From positions 21,408 through 27,128 of the forward strand of contig DKCH01000037.1 of assembly GCA_002449135.1 (NCBI GenBank): 5,721 nucleotides of DNA. The letters are read 5' to 3'. The number at the start of each line of letters is the position of its first letter. Position 1 is the first letter of the stretch. A model generated the notes under the pieces. It saw only the letters and a program-made list of their open reading frames with translations. It searched no databases and was not told the origin of the DNA. The position numbers were made by a program, and so were the translations under genes. This DNA comes from Caryophanales bacterium UBA6879. GTDB taxonomy: Bacteria > Bacillota_I > Bacilli_A > RFN20 > CAG-288. Below are positions 1-5,370 of this stretch, in pieces.

Positions 1-555
1 TCTATTTATATTGATGGTATAAATATTAAGGAAATTGATAGAGTCTCTATGAGACGTTCTATGACCCTTGTTTTACAAGATACTCATTTATTTAGTGGAA
101 CTATTTTTGATAATATTCGTTTTGGAAGCTTAAAAGCTACAGAAGAAGATTGCAAAAAAGCCGCTAAAATTGCTTGTGCTGATTCATTTATTGAAAAGTT
201 ACCAGATGGTTATAATACTGTAATTTCTGGCGCTAATGCTGACTTATCACAGGGTCAAAAGCAACTTATTTCTATTGCTAGATGCGCTGTTTCTAACCCA
301 CCAATATTGATTTTAGATGAAGCTACTAGCTCAGTTGATACTCGTACTGAATCTTTAATTTCTAAGGGTATGGATAATATTATGAAAGGCAAAACAACTT
401 TTGTTATTGCACATCGTTTATCTACTATTCGTTATGCTGACTGCATAATGGTTATGGATCATGGAAAAATCATTGAAAGAGGTAACCATGATCAATTATT
501 AGCCTTAAAAGGAAGATATTATGAACTATGGACAGGAAAAGCTGAACTAGATTAA
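1..555 (+). CDS. ABC exporter half-transporter, C-terminal part of the ATP-binding domain (5' truncated by window edge)
   Basis: The reading frame is open from base 1, so only the last 184 residues are present; the membrane domain and Walker A lie outside the window. Visible in order (fragment numbering): Q-loop glutamine in LVLQDTHLFSGT (Q26), ABC signature LSQGQ (82-86), Walker B ILILDE (102-107), D-loop SSVD (110-113) and H-loop histidine in VIAHRLST (H138). The INIKEID and TIFDNIRFG stretches, the LSQGQ signature and DEATSSVDTRTE are typical of the nucleotide-binding domain of fused multidrug/lipid half-exporters, often the second subunit of a Bacillota heterodimer. A partner half-transporter immediately upstream is therefore likely but is inferred. 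All catalytic motifs that can be seen are intact. The substrate cannot be read from this part. The gene ends in TAA, converging with the Nudix gene and overlapping it by 4 bp. The first internal ATG (base 49) lies inside the conserved domain and is not the start. Confidence 0.93.
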   Translation, partial: SIYIDGINIKEIDRVSMRRSMTLVLQDTHLFSGTIFDNIRFGSLKATEEDCKKAAKIACADSFIEKLPDGYNTVISGANADLSQGQKQLISIARCAVSNPPILILDEATSSVDTRTESLISKGMDNIMKGKTTFVIAHRLSTIRYADCIMVMDHGKIIERGNHDQLLALKGRYYELWTGKAELD

Positions 556-1013
556 CGAAGTATAATTTTATATTCACCGGTATTAGTTTTGATATAACTG
601 ATATCGGTTAATTTTTCATCGTAAATAATTTTTAATATTTCTTCCATATCACTAGACCATTCTTCTTTTTTTATTTCTGAGATTTTTTTAAAAGCTAAAT
701 GACCTTCATTAGAATCTTTTAAAGTATTTGAAAAACTTGTAGCTTTATAAATAAAAACTAAATACATGTCTTGACCTTTATCACACTTATATTCCATTAT
801 TCCTTTCAAGACTGGATTTTTAATATCTAAATTAGTTTCTTCTTTTACTTCTCTAATAATTGAAGAAACTAAGTCTTCACCTTTTTCTACATGTCCCCCA
901 GGTAAAGTGTAACCAGGCCAGTCTTTTTTGGTTCTTAATTGAAGTAATATTTCACCTTTATTGTTTTCAATAAGGCACATATTTGTTAATTCACAATTTA
1001 ATGTTCTATTCAT
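552..1013 (-). CDS. Nudix hydrolase, 8-oxo-dGTP diphosphatase (MutT)-like
   Basis: This 153-residue protein is the usual size for a single-domain Nudix hydrolase, a family that cleaves nucleoside diphosphates linked to another group and needs Mg2+. The Nudix box spans G40 to L62: G-x5-E (G40, E46), seven residues, then REVKEETNL (54-62). R54, E55, E58 and E59, which bind metal or do catalysis, are present; the usual glycine near the box end is asparagine (N61). The N-terminal ELTNMCLIENN and the WPGYTLPGGHVEKGE stretch are characteristic of Bacillota proteins annotated as 8-oxo-dGTP diphosphatases, so a nucleotide-pool sanitising role is plausible; the actual substrate is not proven. The ATG lies one base after the tetR stop and has no Shine-Dalgarno sequence, so it is probably translated by coupling to tetR and shares its promoter. 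Its 3' end overlaps the converging exporter gene by 4 bp. Confidence 0.88.
   Translation of the reverse strand: MNRTLNCELTNMCLIENNKGEILLQLRTKKDWPGYTLPGGHVEKGEDLVSSIIREVKEETNLDIKNPVLKGIMEYKCDKGQDMYLVFIYKATSFSNTLKDSNEGHLAFKKISEIKKEEWSSDMEEILKIIYDEKLTDISYIKTNTGEYKIILR
576..616 (+). terminator. Probable intrinsic terminator for the ABC exporter transcript, inside the Nudix gene
   Basis: In plus-strand RNA, 576-588 pairs with 596-608 to give a 13-bp stem around a 7-nt loop (589-595). It starts with ACCG paired to CGGT and contains two G-U wobbles (580/604 and 584/600). TTAATTTTT follows (608-616). It begins 20 nt after the exporter stop codon. Read from the minus strand, both wobbles become C-A mismatches and no U-tract follows, so the element suits only rightward transcripts. 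It overlaps codons 136-146 of the Nudix gene. Confidence 0.6.
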
Positions 1014-1014
1014 A

Positions 1015-1614
1015 TTATTTATTATTTATATAATGCATACAATCTATAATAATTATATTAACAATATGCGCTAATCTTTTAGCTAATTCATCTTTTGAAT
1101 AATCTACTTTTTTCTGCAAAAATGGTATTAAAAGACCAGCTGCTCCAGAAATTATAAAATTAAAAGTATCATATAGATAACTAACAAAATTAGGATTTTT
1201 AATATTTTTAACTATTGGAATAATGTATTTTGATTCGATAAAACTTTTAATTCGTTTTAAGAAACCTGATTCAGAAATTTCAGATCCTATTATTAAAGCA
1301 ATAGTAGAATTAGAACAAATTAATTCAATTAGTTTAAGAAAAAATTGTTGATCTAAAGCAGTAATATGAAGATTTTCAAATTGAACTTCTATTTCGTAAA
1401 TAAAATCATCTTCAATAGCAGAATAAACATCAATAATGTCAGAAAATTGATTATAAAAAGTCCCTCTAGCAATATTAGCGTGTTTACATAATTCTAAAAT
1501 TGTAATACTTTTAATGTTTTTAGTTTTCAATAATTCAACTAATGATTGTTTAATTAGATTTTGAGTATAGCGGGATCTCACATCTATTTTTTTGTTTTTA
1601 ATTTGATTAGACAT
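1015..1614 (-). CDS. TetR/AcrR-family transcriptional regulator
   Basis: The protein is 199 residues, a normal TetR-family length. The N-terminal DNA-binding domain covers about residues 14-62, opening with DVRSRYTQNLIKQSLVELL. The helix-turn-helix follows: SITILELCKHANIARGTFYNQFSD (35-58) carries the family hallmark of a recognition helix ending in R-x-TFY followed by F. The rest (about 65-199) is helical and hydrophobic, with a glycine-containing stretch near ISGAAGLLIPFL, as expected of a ligand-binding/dimerisation domain of the DhaS-like or YxaF-like type; no ligand can be predicted. It is divergent from the ABC ATPase gene, with a shared 58-bp region that carries a palindrome over both -10 boxes, so it probably represses itself and the transporter. 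It heads a two-gene unit with the Nudix gene, one base apart. The ATG at 1614 has no recognisable Shine-Dalgarno; the predicted leader is about 17 nt. Confidence 0.92.
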   Translation of the reverse strand: MSNQIKNKKIDVRSRYTQNLIKQSLVELLKTKNIKSITILELCKHANIARGTFYNQFSDIIDVYSAIEDDFIYEIEVQFENLHITALDQQFFLKLIELICSNSTIALIIGSEISESGFLKRIKSFIESKYIIPIVKNIKNPNFVSYLYDTFNFIISGAAGLLIPFLQKKVDYSKDELAKRLAHIVNIIIIDCMHYINNK

Positions 1615-1617
1615 ATG

Positions 1618-1645
1618 TTTATTAATTACACAATTGTATTATAAT
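1618..1645 (+). promoter_or_regulatory. Predicted promoter of the ABC ATPase-permease unit
   Basis: A perfect TATAAT lies at 1640-1645 on the plus strand. The best -35 is weak: TTTATT at 1618-1623, a 3-of-6 match with a 16-bp spacer. Transcription would start near 1652, at the G5 run, leaving a leader of about 20 nt before the ATG at 1673. The weak -35 could mean the promoter needs help or has low basal activity. Confidence 0.45.
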
Positions 1646-1652
1646 ACTTTTG
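1631..1652. promoter_or_regulatory. Candidate TetR-family operator: 22-bp inverted repeat over both -10 boxes
   Basis: The repeat reads CAA-N2-GTATTA on the left and TAATAC-N2-TTG on the right, centred between 1641 and 1642. Nine of eleven positions per half-site are symmetric, and the core 1636-1647 is a perfect 12-bp palindrome. Its length and its position between a divergent tetR and its neighbour fit a TetR dimer site (established pattern). Binding by this protein is inferred. Confidence 0.6.
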
Positions 1653-1666
1653 GGGGTCTTTTTCTA
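1638..1666 (-). promoter_or_regulatory. Predicted promoter of the tetR-Nudix unit
   Basis: On the minus strand a perfect TATAAT (1643 to 1638) lies 17 bp downstream of TAGAAA (1666 to 1661), a 4-of-6 match to TTGACA. Transcription would begin near 1631, giving a leader of about 17 nt before the ATG at 1614. The -10 shares its DNA with the -10 of the opposing promoter. Confidence 0.55.
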
Positions 1667-1672
1667 GGTACT

Positions 1673-2377
1673 ATGTCTTCTTTAATTGTTTTAAAAAATG
1701 TATGTAAATATTTTAATATGGGAAACAATATTATAAAAGCTGTTGATAATATGTCTTTTGAAATAAATTCAGGAGAATTTGTTGTGATTTTAGGCCCATC
1801 TGGTTCAGGTAAGACTACTTTGTTAAATCTATTAGGTGGGATGGATAAGATAACTAGTGGTGAAATAATTGTTAATAATAAAAATCTCGGTCAATTAAAT
1901 AAAAAGGAAATGACCTTATATAGACGTAATGATGTTGGCTTTGTTTTTCAATTTTATAATTTAATGACTAATTTAACAGCTTTAGAAAATGTTGAGCTCT
2001 CAACAGAACTTTGTAAAAATTCATTAAATCCCGTAGAAGTTTTAACACAAGTTGGTTTAAAAGATAGATTAGATTATTTCCCTAGTCAACTTTCTGGTGG
2101 TGAGCAACAAAGAGTTTCAATTGCTAGAGCTATAAGTAAAAATGGTGAATTATTACTTTGCGATGAACCAACAGGGGCTTTAGATTATCAAACAGGGAAA
2201 AGCGTTTTAAAAACATTATTTGATTGTTCTAGATTACATCATAAAACAGTTATTGTAGTTACACATAATTCGGCTTTATCTGAAATGAGTGATAAATTAA
2301 TTAGGATAAAGAATGGTCATGTTGAAAATATTACTATTAATAAAAATCCTAAAGATATTATGGAGATTAAATGGTAA
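1673..2377 (+). CDS. ABC transporter ATP-binding protein, MacB/LolD type, partner of FtsX-like permease
   Basis: This cytoplasmic ATPase of 234 residues powers the permease encoded next to it. Motifs from the ATG at 1673: Walker A GPSGSGKT (41-48), Q-loop Q93 in VFQFYNLMTNLTALENV, signature LSGGEQQR (140-147), Walker B LLLCDEPTGALD (160-171, catalytic E165) and H-loop H198 in VVTHN. The VFQFYNL and DEPTGALD wording and the length are those of the MacB/LolD/FtsE-like subfamily, whose members drive mechanotransmission-type permeases rather than classic import. All catalytic residues are intact. I chose ATG 1673 over an upstream in-frame TTG (1634): the TTG lies within the predicted operator and -10 box, upstream of the likely transcription start, and the extra 13 residues look non-conserved. 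TAGGT just before the ATG is a weak Shine-Dalgarno. The gene overlaps the permease gene by 7 bp and is divergent from tetR, which probably controls it. Confidence 0.93.
   Translation: MSSLIVLKNVCKYFNMGNNIIKAVDNMSFEINSGEFVVILGPSGSGKTTLLNLLGGMDKITSGEIIVNNKNLGQLNKKEMTLYRRNDVGFVFQFYNLMTNLTALENVELSTELCKNSLNPVEVLTQVGLKDRLDYFPSQLSGGEQQRVSIARAISKNGELLLCDEPTGALDYQTGKSVLKTLFDCSRLHHKTVIVVTHNSALSEMSDKLIRIKNGHVENITINKNPKDIMEIKW
2362..2365 (+). promoter_or_regulatory. Ribosome binding site deciding the permease start
   Basis: GGAG ends 5 nt before ATG 2371 and 11 nt before the alternative in-frame ATG 2377, so it favours 2371. It lies inside the end of the ATPase gene, consistent with coupled translation. 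Confidence 0.6.
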
Positions 2378-4209
2378 TGAAAAGCTTTACTAAATCAATT
2401 TTAAGAGACTTTAAAGCAAATATAGTAAAGATGATTTCTTTGGCTCTTATCATTTTTTTGGGTGTTTGTTTTGTAACTGGCTTAGGGAGCTTATCTTCTG
2501 TTATTAAAAATTCCTATTCTAATTATTTAAAAAATACTAATTATATTGATTTAACTATTATGAAAAATAATTCATCATCTTTTACTCAAAAAGAAAAAAT
2601 ATTTTTTAGTAAAAATAAAGATGTTGAAACTTATAGTGAATTAAGGATGTTTGAACTTCAAGATAATAATTTAATAGATAGAATATATATTCAAAATAGT
2701 GATGATTTTAACAAATTTTATACATTAGTAGAAGGCTCTTTTCCTATTTTAGAAAATCAAGTAGCAATAGATAGAATCTCTTCAAAAAATGTAAAAATTG
2801 GGGATAAAATTAAAATTAACATTAAAAATAATATTTTAGAGAAAGAGGTAGTAGGAATAATTTCTAATCCACTTTATTTTTCAAAAGAAGATGAGCCATC
2901 TTTTTTGAATAGCAATATAGCTTTGAATCATATTTATTATTTAAATGACAAAGCTTTTGATTCTTTTGGTAGTACATTTTCTAATTTGATGCTTTATTTA
3001 ATTCCAATTAATACTATGTTTATTCATATAGTAAATTCTTCAAGTTATACCTTTTTTAATTCAAGTTATGAGGATTTTATTTCAGAAAAAATAAAAGATT
3101 TACAAAAGAATGATTTTGATTTAACTTATATAACATTTAATGAAAATAAATCTTATCAATTAATAGAAAATTATACAAATAAAATAGATGTAATAGTTCT
3201 AGTTTTTCCATTGTTTTTTGCTTTAGTTACAGCTTTAGTTGTTATGACTTCCATGTCAAATATGGTAGAAAATGATCGAAAAATTATCGGATGCTATAAG
3301 ACATTAGGCTATAGTGATTCTATTATCCTTTCTAAATATATTTTCTTTGTTTTAGCAATTTCTATTATTTTTATTATTTTAGGATTAGTAATTGGATTAT
3401 ATTTATTACCTGGAGTCATTTATCCCGCTTTTGATGGTAACTTTTATAATCCTAAAATAAGTTTAATGTTTAATCCTATTTTAGGTCTAATTTTCTCTTT
3501 AGCTTTGATAGTTATTGTTGTTTTACAAACTATTTATTTAGTAAAAAAATCATTAAAGGAAGAACCAGCTTGTTTACTTAATGCTAAAGCTCCTAAAGTT
3601 GGTAAGAAAATTCTTTTAGAAAAAATACCTTTTATTTGGAAACATTTGTCTTTTAAATTTAAATCTATGTTTAGAAATATTTTTAGAAATAAAAAGCATT
3701 TAGTATTAACTATTATTTCTGTAGCTGGATCTACTGTTTTAGTTTTTGCTGGTTTTGCTTTAATTGATGAAGGAAAAGTCATGGAAACTAGTCGTTATAA
3801 AGGTATTTCTTCGGCTATAAGTCAAATTGCTTTAGTAGTTATTATTTTTGGTTTATTATTAGCGGCTTTGGTTATTTATAATTTAACTAATATGAATATA
3901 TCTGAAAGAAAGCGTGAAATTGCAACATTAAAAGTTCTTGGTTATCAAGACTATGAGGTGGTTTTATATATCTACCGTGAATTGTTGGTTTTAGTAACTG
4001 TTGGTATATTATTTGGTATTCCTTTAGGTCTTTTATTGGTTTATTTTGTATTTTCTTATCTTGAATTTGGTTCAATTAAAGACATTAAAATACAAACATA
4101 TTTTATTTCTGTTTTTTGTATTTTTACTTTTATTATATTATCTGATTTTTTACTAGTAAGAAAAATATTAAAAATTTCAATGACTTCTTCTTTAAAATCT
4201 AATGATTAG
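2371..4209 (+). CDS. FtsX-like ABC transporter permease with two FtsX domains
   Basis: This integral membrane protein has 612 residues and about eight membrane spans: 20-41, 272-293, 322-349, 367-392, 443-464, 486-505, 537-560 and 575-597. A large extracytoplasmic MacB-like domain (about 44-270) holds the LVEGSFP and VKIGDKIKI...VVGIISNPLYF stretches seen in these permeases. Two cytoplasmic coupling segments follow the FtsX pattern: NDRKIIGCYKTLGYSD (301-316) and SERKREIATLKVLGYQDYEV (511-530), each just after a membrane span, and PACLLNAKAPK (399-409) is the usual linker between halves. Both halves are on one chain, so a homodimer is not needed for a full transporter core. The second ectodomain, expected between spans 5 and 6, is reduced to about 20 residues. 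Together with the ATPase it probably exports or extracts a hydrophobic or peptide compound; no adaptor protein, peptide-sensing kinase or other substrate clue is encoded nearby. Start ATG 2371 has GGAG 5 nt upstream; 2377 is a close alternative. Confidence 0.92.
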   Translation: MVMKSFTKSILRDFKANIVKMISLALIIFLGVCFVTGLGSLSSVIKNSYSNYLKNTNYIDLTIMKNNSSSFTQKEKIFFSKNKDVETYSELRMFELQDNNLIDRIYIQNSDDFNKFYTLVEGSFPILENQVAIDRISSKNVKIGDKIKINIKNNILEKEVVGIISNPLYFSKEDEPSFLNSNIALNHIYYLNDKAFDSFGSTFSNLMLYLIPINTMFIHIVNSSSYTFFNSSYEDFISEKIKDLQKNDFDLTYITFNENKSYQLIENYTNKIDVIVLVFPLFFALVTALVVMTSMSNMVENDRKIIGCYKTLGYSDSIILSKYIFFVLAISIIFIILGLVIGLYLLPGVIYPAFDGNFYNPKISLMFNPILGLIFSLALIVIVVLQTIYLVKKSLKEEPACLLNAKAPKVGKKILLEKIPFIWKHLSFKFKSMFRNIFRNKKHLVLTIISVAGSTVLVFAGFALIDEGKVMETSRYKGISSAISQIALVVIIFGLLLAALVIYNLTNMNISERKREIATLKVLGYQDYEVVLYIYRELLVLVTVGILFGIPLGLLLVYFVFSYLEFGSIKDIKIQTYFISVFCIFTFIILSDFLLVRKILKISMTSSLKSND

Positions 4210-4243
4210 TTGTATCTTACTATTTATTAAAGTAATTTTGGTG

Positions 4244-4249
4244 TAAAAT
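4244..4249 (+). promoter_or_regulatory. Possible -10 element of the desulfurase-TtcA unit
   Basis: TAAAAT preceded directly by TG sits in the 48-bp gap between permease and desulfurase. No good -35 is found at the right distance. Transcription would begin within a few bases of the ATG at 4258, giving an almost leaderless mRNA, which would fit the missing Shine-Dalgarno. In DNA this AT-rich such a match can occur by chance. Confidence 0.3.
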
Positions 4250-4257
4250 TTTTAAGT

Positions 4258-5370
4258 ATGATTTATTTAGATTACGCTGCAAATTATCCTACTAAGAAAG
4301 AAGTTTTAAATAAACTTGTAGAAGAAGAAACTAATTTTTATGGCAACATGAATTCTTTACACAAGTTAGGTCAATTAGCTAAAGAGGAATATACTAGGAT
4401 TGATAATGAGTTCCGAAAGCTTTTAAATTTAGATCAAGAACATGAAATTGTTTATACCTCTTCTGCTAGTGAATCTAATAATTTAGCTATTAAAGGAATT
4501 TTTAATTCATATTTTGCTTTTGGGAATAAAATACTTTCTTCGGAGTTTGAACATTCATCTACTAATGCTGCTTTAGCTTACTTAAAGGATCAGAATGCTT
4601 CTATTGATTTAATTAGGACTAAAGAAGATGGGCAAATTGATTTAGAAGATTTAGAAAATAAGCTAGATTCTAAAGTGATTTTAGTATGTCTATGCTTTGT
4701 TGAATCTGAATTAGGGACTATTCAAAATATTAATAAAGTTGCTAGTATTGTAAAAAAATATCCACATGCTCATCTTTTAATTGATGCGACTCAAGGAATT
4801 ACTAAATTTAATATAGATTTAAATTTATTTGATTTAATTTCTTTTACTCCGCATAAATATGGTGGGTTAATTGGAACAGGTATTTTAGTAAAAAGAAAAG
4901 ATGTGGTTTTAACACCTCTAATTCATGGTGGACGTTCTAATACTATTTATAGGGCTGGTACTGTTCCACTTTCTTTAATTGCTTCTTCTTATTATGCTAC
5001 AAAGCTAGCTATGGAAAATAAAGATAAGAATTATTTATATGTTAAGGAATTAAATAATTTTTTACTTGGTGAGTTAAAAAATATTAAAACTATTCATATT
5101 AATTCTTTTAATGAAAATCCTTATGTTGTTAATTTCTCAGTTAAAGGAATTAAAGGCTATGAATTAGTTAATAAGTTTTCTGAAAAAGGAATATGCATCT
5201 CTCAAAAATCAGCATGTTCTATAATAAATACGCCTTCTAAAGTTATGATGGCCATTTACCATAATAAACAATTAGCTTTAGAAAGTGTAAGAGTTTCAAT
5301 GTCTAATTTAACTACAAAAGATGAACTAGTGACTTTTGTCAAGGTTCTAAAGGAGATAATAAATGCCTAA
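4258..5370 (+). CDS. Cysteine desulfurase family protein (NifS/IscS-like, PLP-dependent)
   Basis: A class V aminotransferase-fold enzyme of 370 residues, close to the length of Bacillota desulfurases. The family removes sulfur from L-cysteine, giving alanine and an enzyme persulfide. Visible: N-terminal IYLDYAANYPT and GNMNSLHKLG (30-39), PLP-stacking histidine in SEFEHSS (H99), PLP-binding D176 and Q179 in LIDATQG, Schiff-base lysine K200 in SFTPHKYGG, mobile-loop cysteine C320 in KSACSI followed by PSKVMMAI, and the C-terminal arginine R345 in VRVSMSNLTT. The catalytic lysine and cysteine are intact. Two motifs diverge: the usual V-N-N-E-x-G is VESELG (148-153), and GG-x-Q-E-x3-R-x-GT is GGRSNTIYRAGT (224-235). 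It overlaps the TtcA-like gene by 8 bp, so it probably supplies sulfur for tRNA thiolation rather than general Fe-S assembly; no IscU or SufU is nearby. No Shine-Dalgarno precedes the ATG. Selenocysteine lyase activity cannot be excluded. Confidence 0.9.
   Translation: MIYLDYAANYPTKKEVLNKLVEEETNFYGNMNSLHKLGQLAKEEYTRIDNEFRKLLNLDQEHEIVYTSSASESNNLAIKGIFNSYFAFGNKILSSEFEHSSTNAALAYLKDQNASIDLIRTKEDGQIDLEDLENKLDSKVILVCLCFVESELGTIQNINKVASIVKKYPHAHLLIDATQGITKFNIDLNLFDLISFTPHKYGGLIGTGILVKRKDVVLTPLIHGGRSNTIYRAGTVPLSLIASSYYATKLAMENKDKNYLYVKELNNFLLGELKNIKTIHINSFNENPYVVNFSVKGIKGYELVNKFSEKGICISQKSACSIINTPSKVMMAIYHNKQLALESVRVSMSNLTTKDELVTFVKVLKEIINA
5351..5356 (+). promoter_or_regulatory. Strong ribosome binding site of the TtcA-like gene
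   Basis: AGGAGA ends 6 nt before the ATG at 5363 and lies within the last codons of the desulfurase gene. It sets the start of a gene cut off by the window edge and supports co-translation from one mRNA. Confidence 0.85.

Noticed and set aside
1634..1672. In-frame TTG start that would add 13 residues to the ABC ATPase
   Set aside because: It lies inside the palindrome and -10 box, upstream of the likely transcription start, has no Shine-Dalgarno, and the added residues show no family resemblance. ATG 1673 starts just before the conserved LIVLKNV strand.
3534..3782. 82-codon minus-strand open frame within the permease gene
   Set aside because: It lies wholly opposite conserved FtsX coding sequence and has no ribosome binding site or recognisable protein features, so it is a shadow frame.
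3887..4075. 62-codon minus-strand open frame within the permease gene
   Set aside because: It is opposite the second FtsX domain, with no independent support.
552..4209. The tetR-Nudix-ABC block as a recently transferred island
   Set aside because: Arginine codon choice (less CGT than in the exporter fragment) hints at a difference, but counts are small, composition is similar throughout, and no repeats, integrase, transposase or tRNA gene flank the block.
1673..4209. A BceAB-type peptide antibiotic resistance module
   Set aside because: The permease has about eight spans with the large ectodomain between spans 1 and 2, not the BceB layout, and there is no adjacent histidine kinase/response regulator; a TetR regulator sits there instead.
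4217..4239. Hairpin with T-run after the permease stop, considered as a terminator
   Set aside because: The stem is TTACT/AGTAA plus two more A-T pairs across a bulge, almost all A-T, with only TTTT after it. It is too weak to call in sequence this AT-rich.
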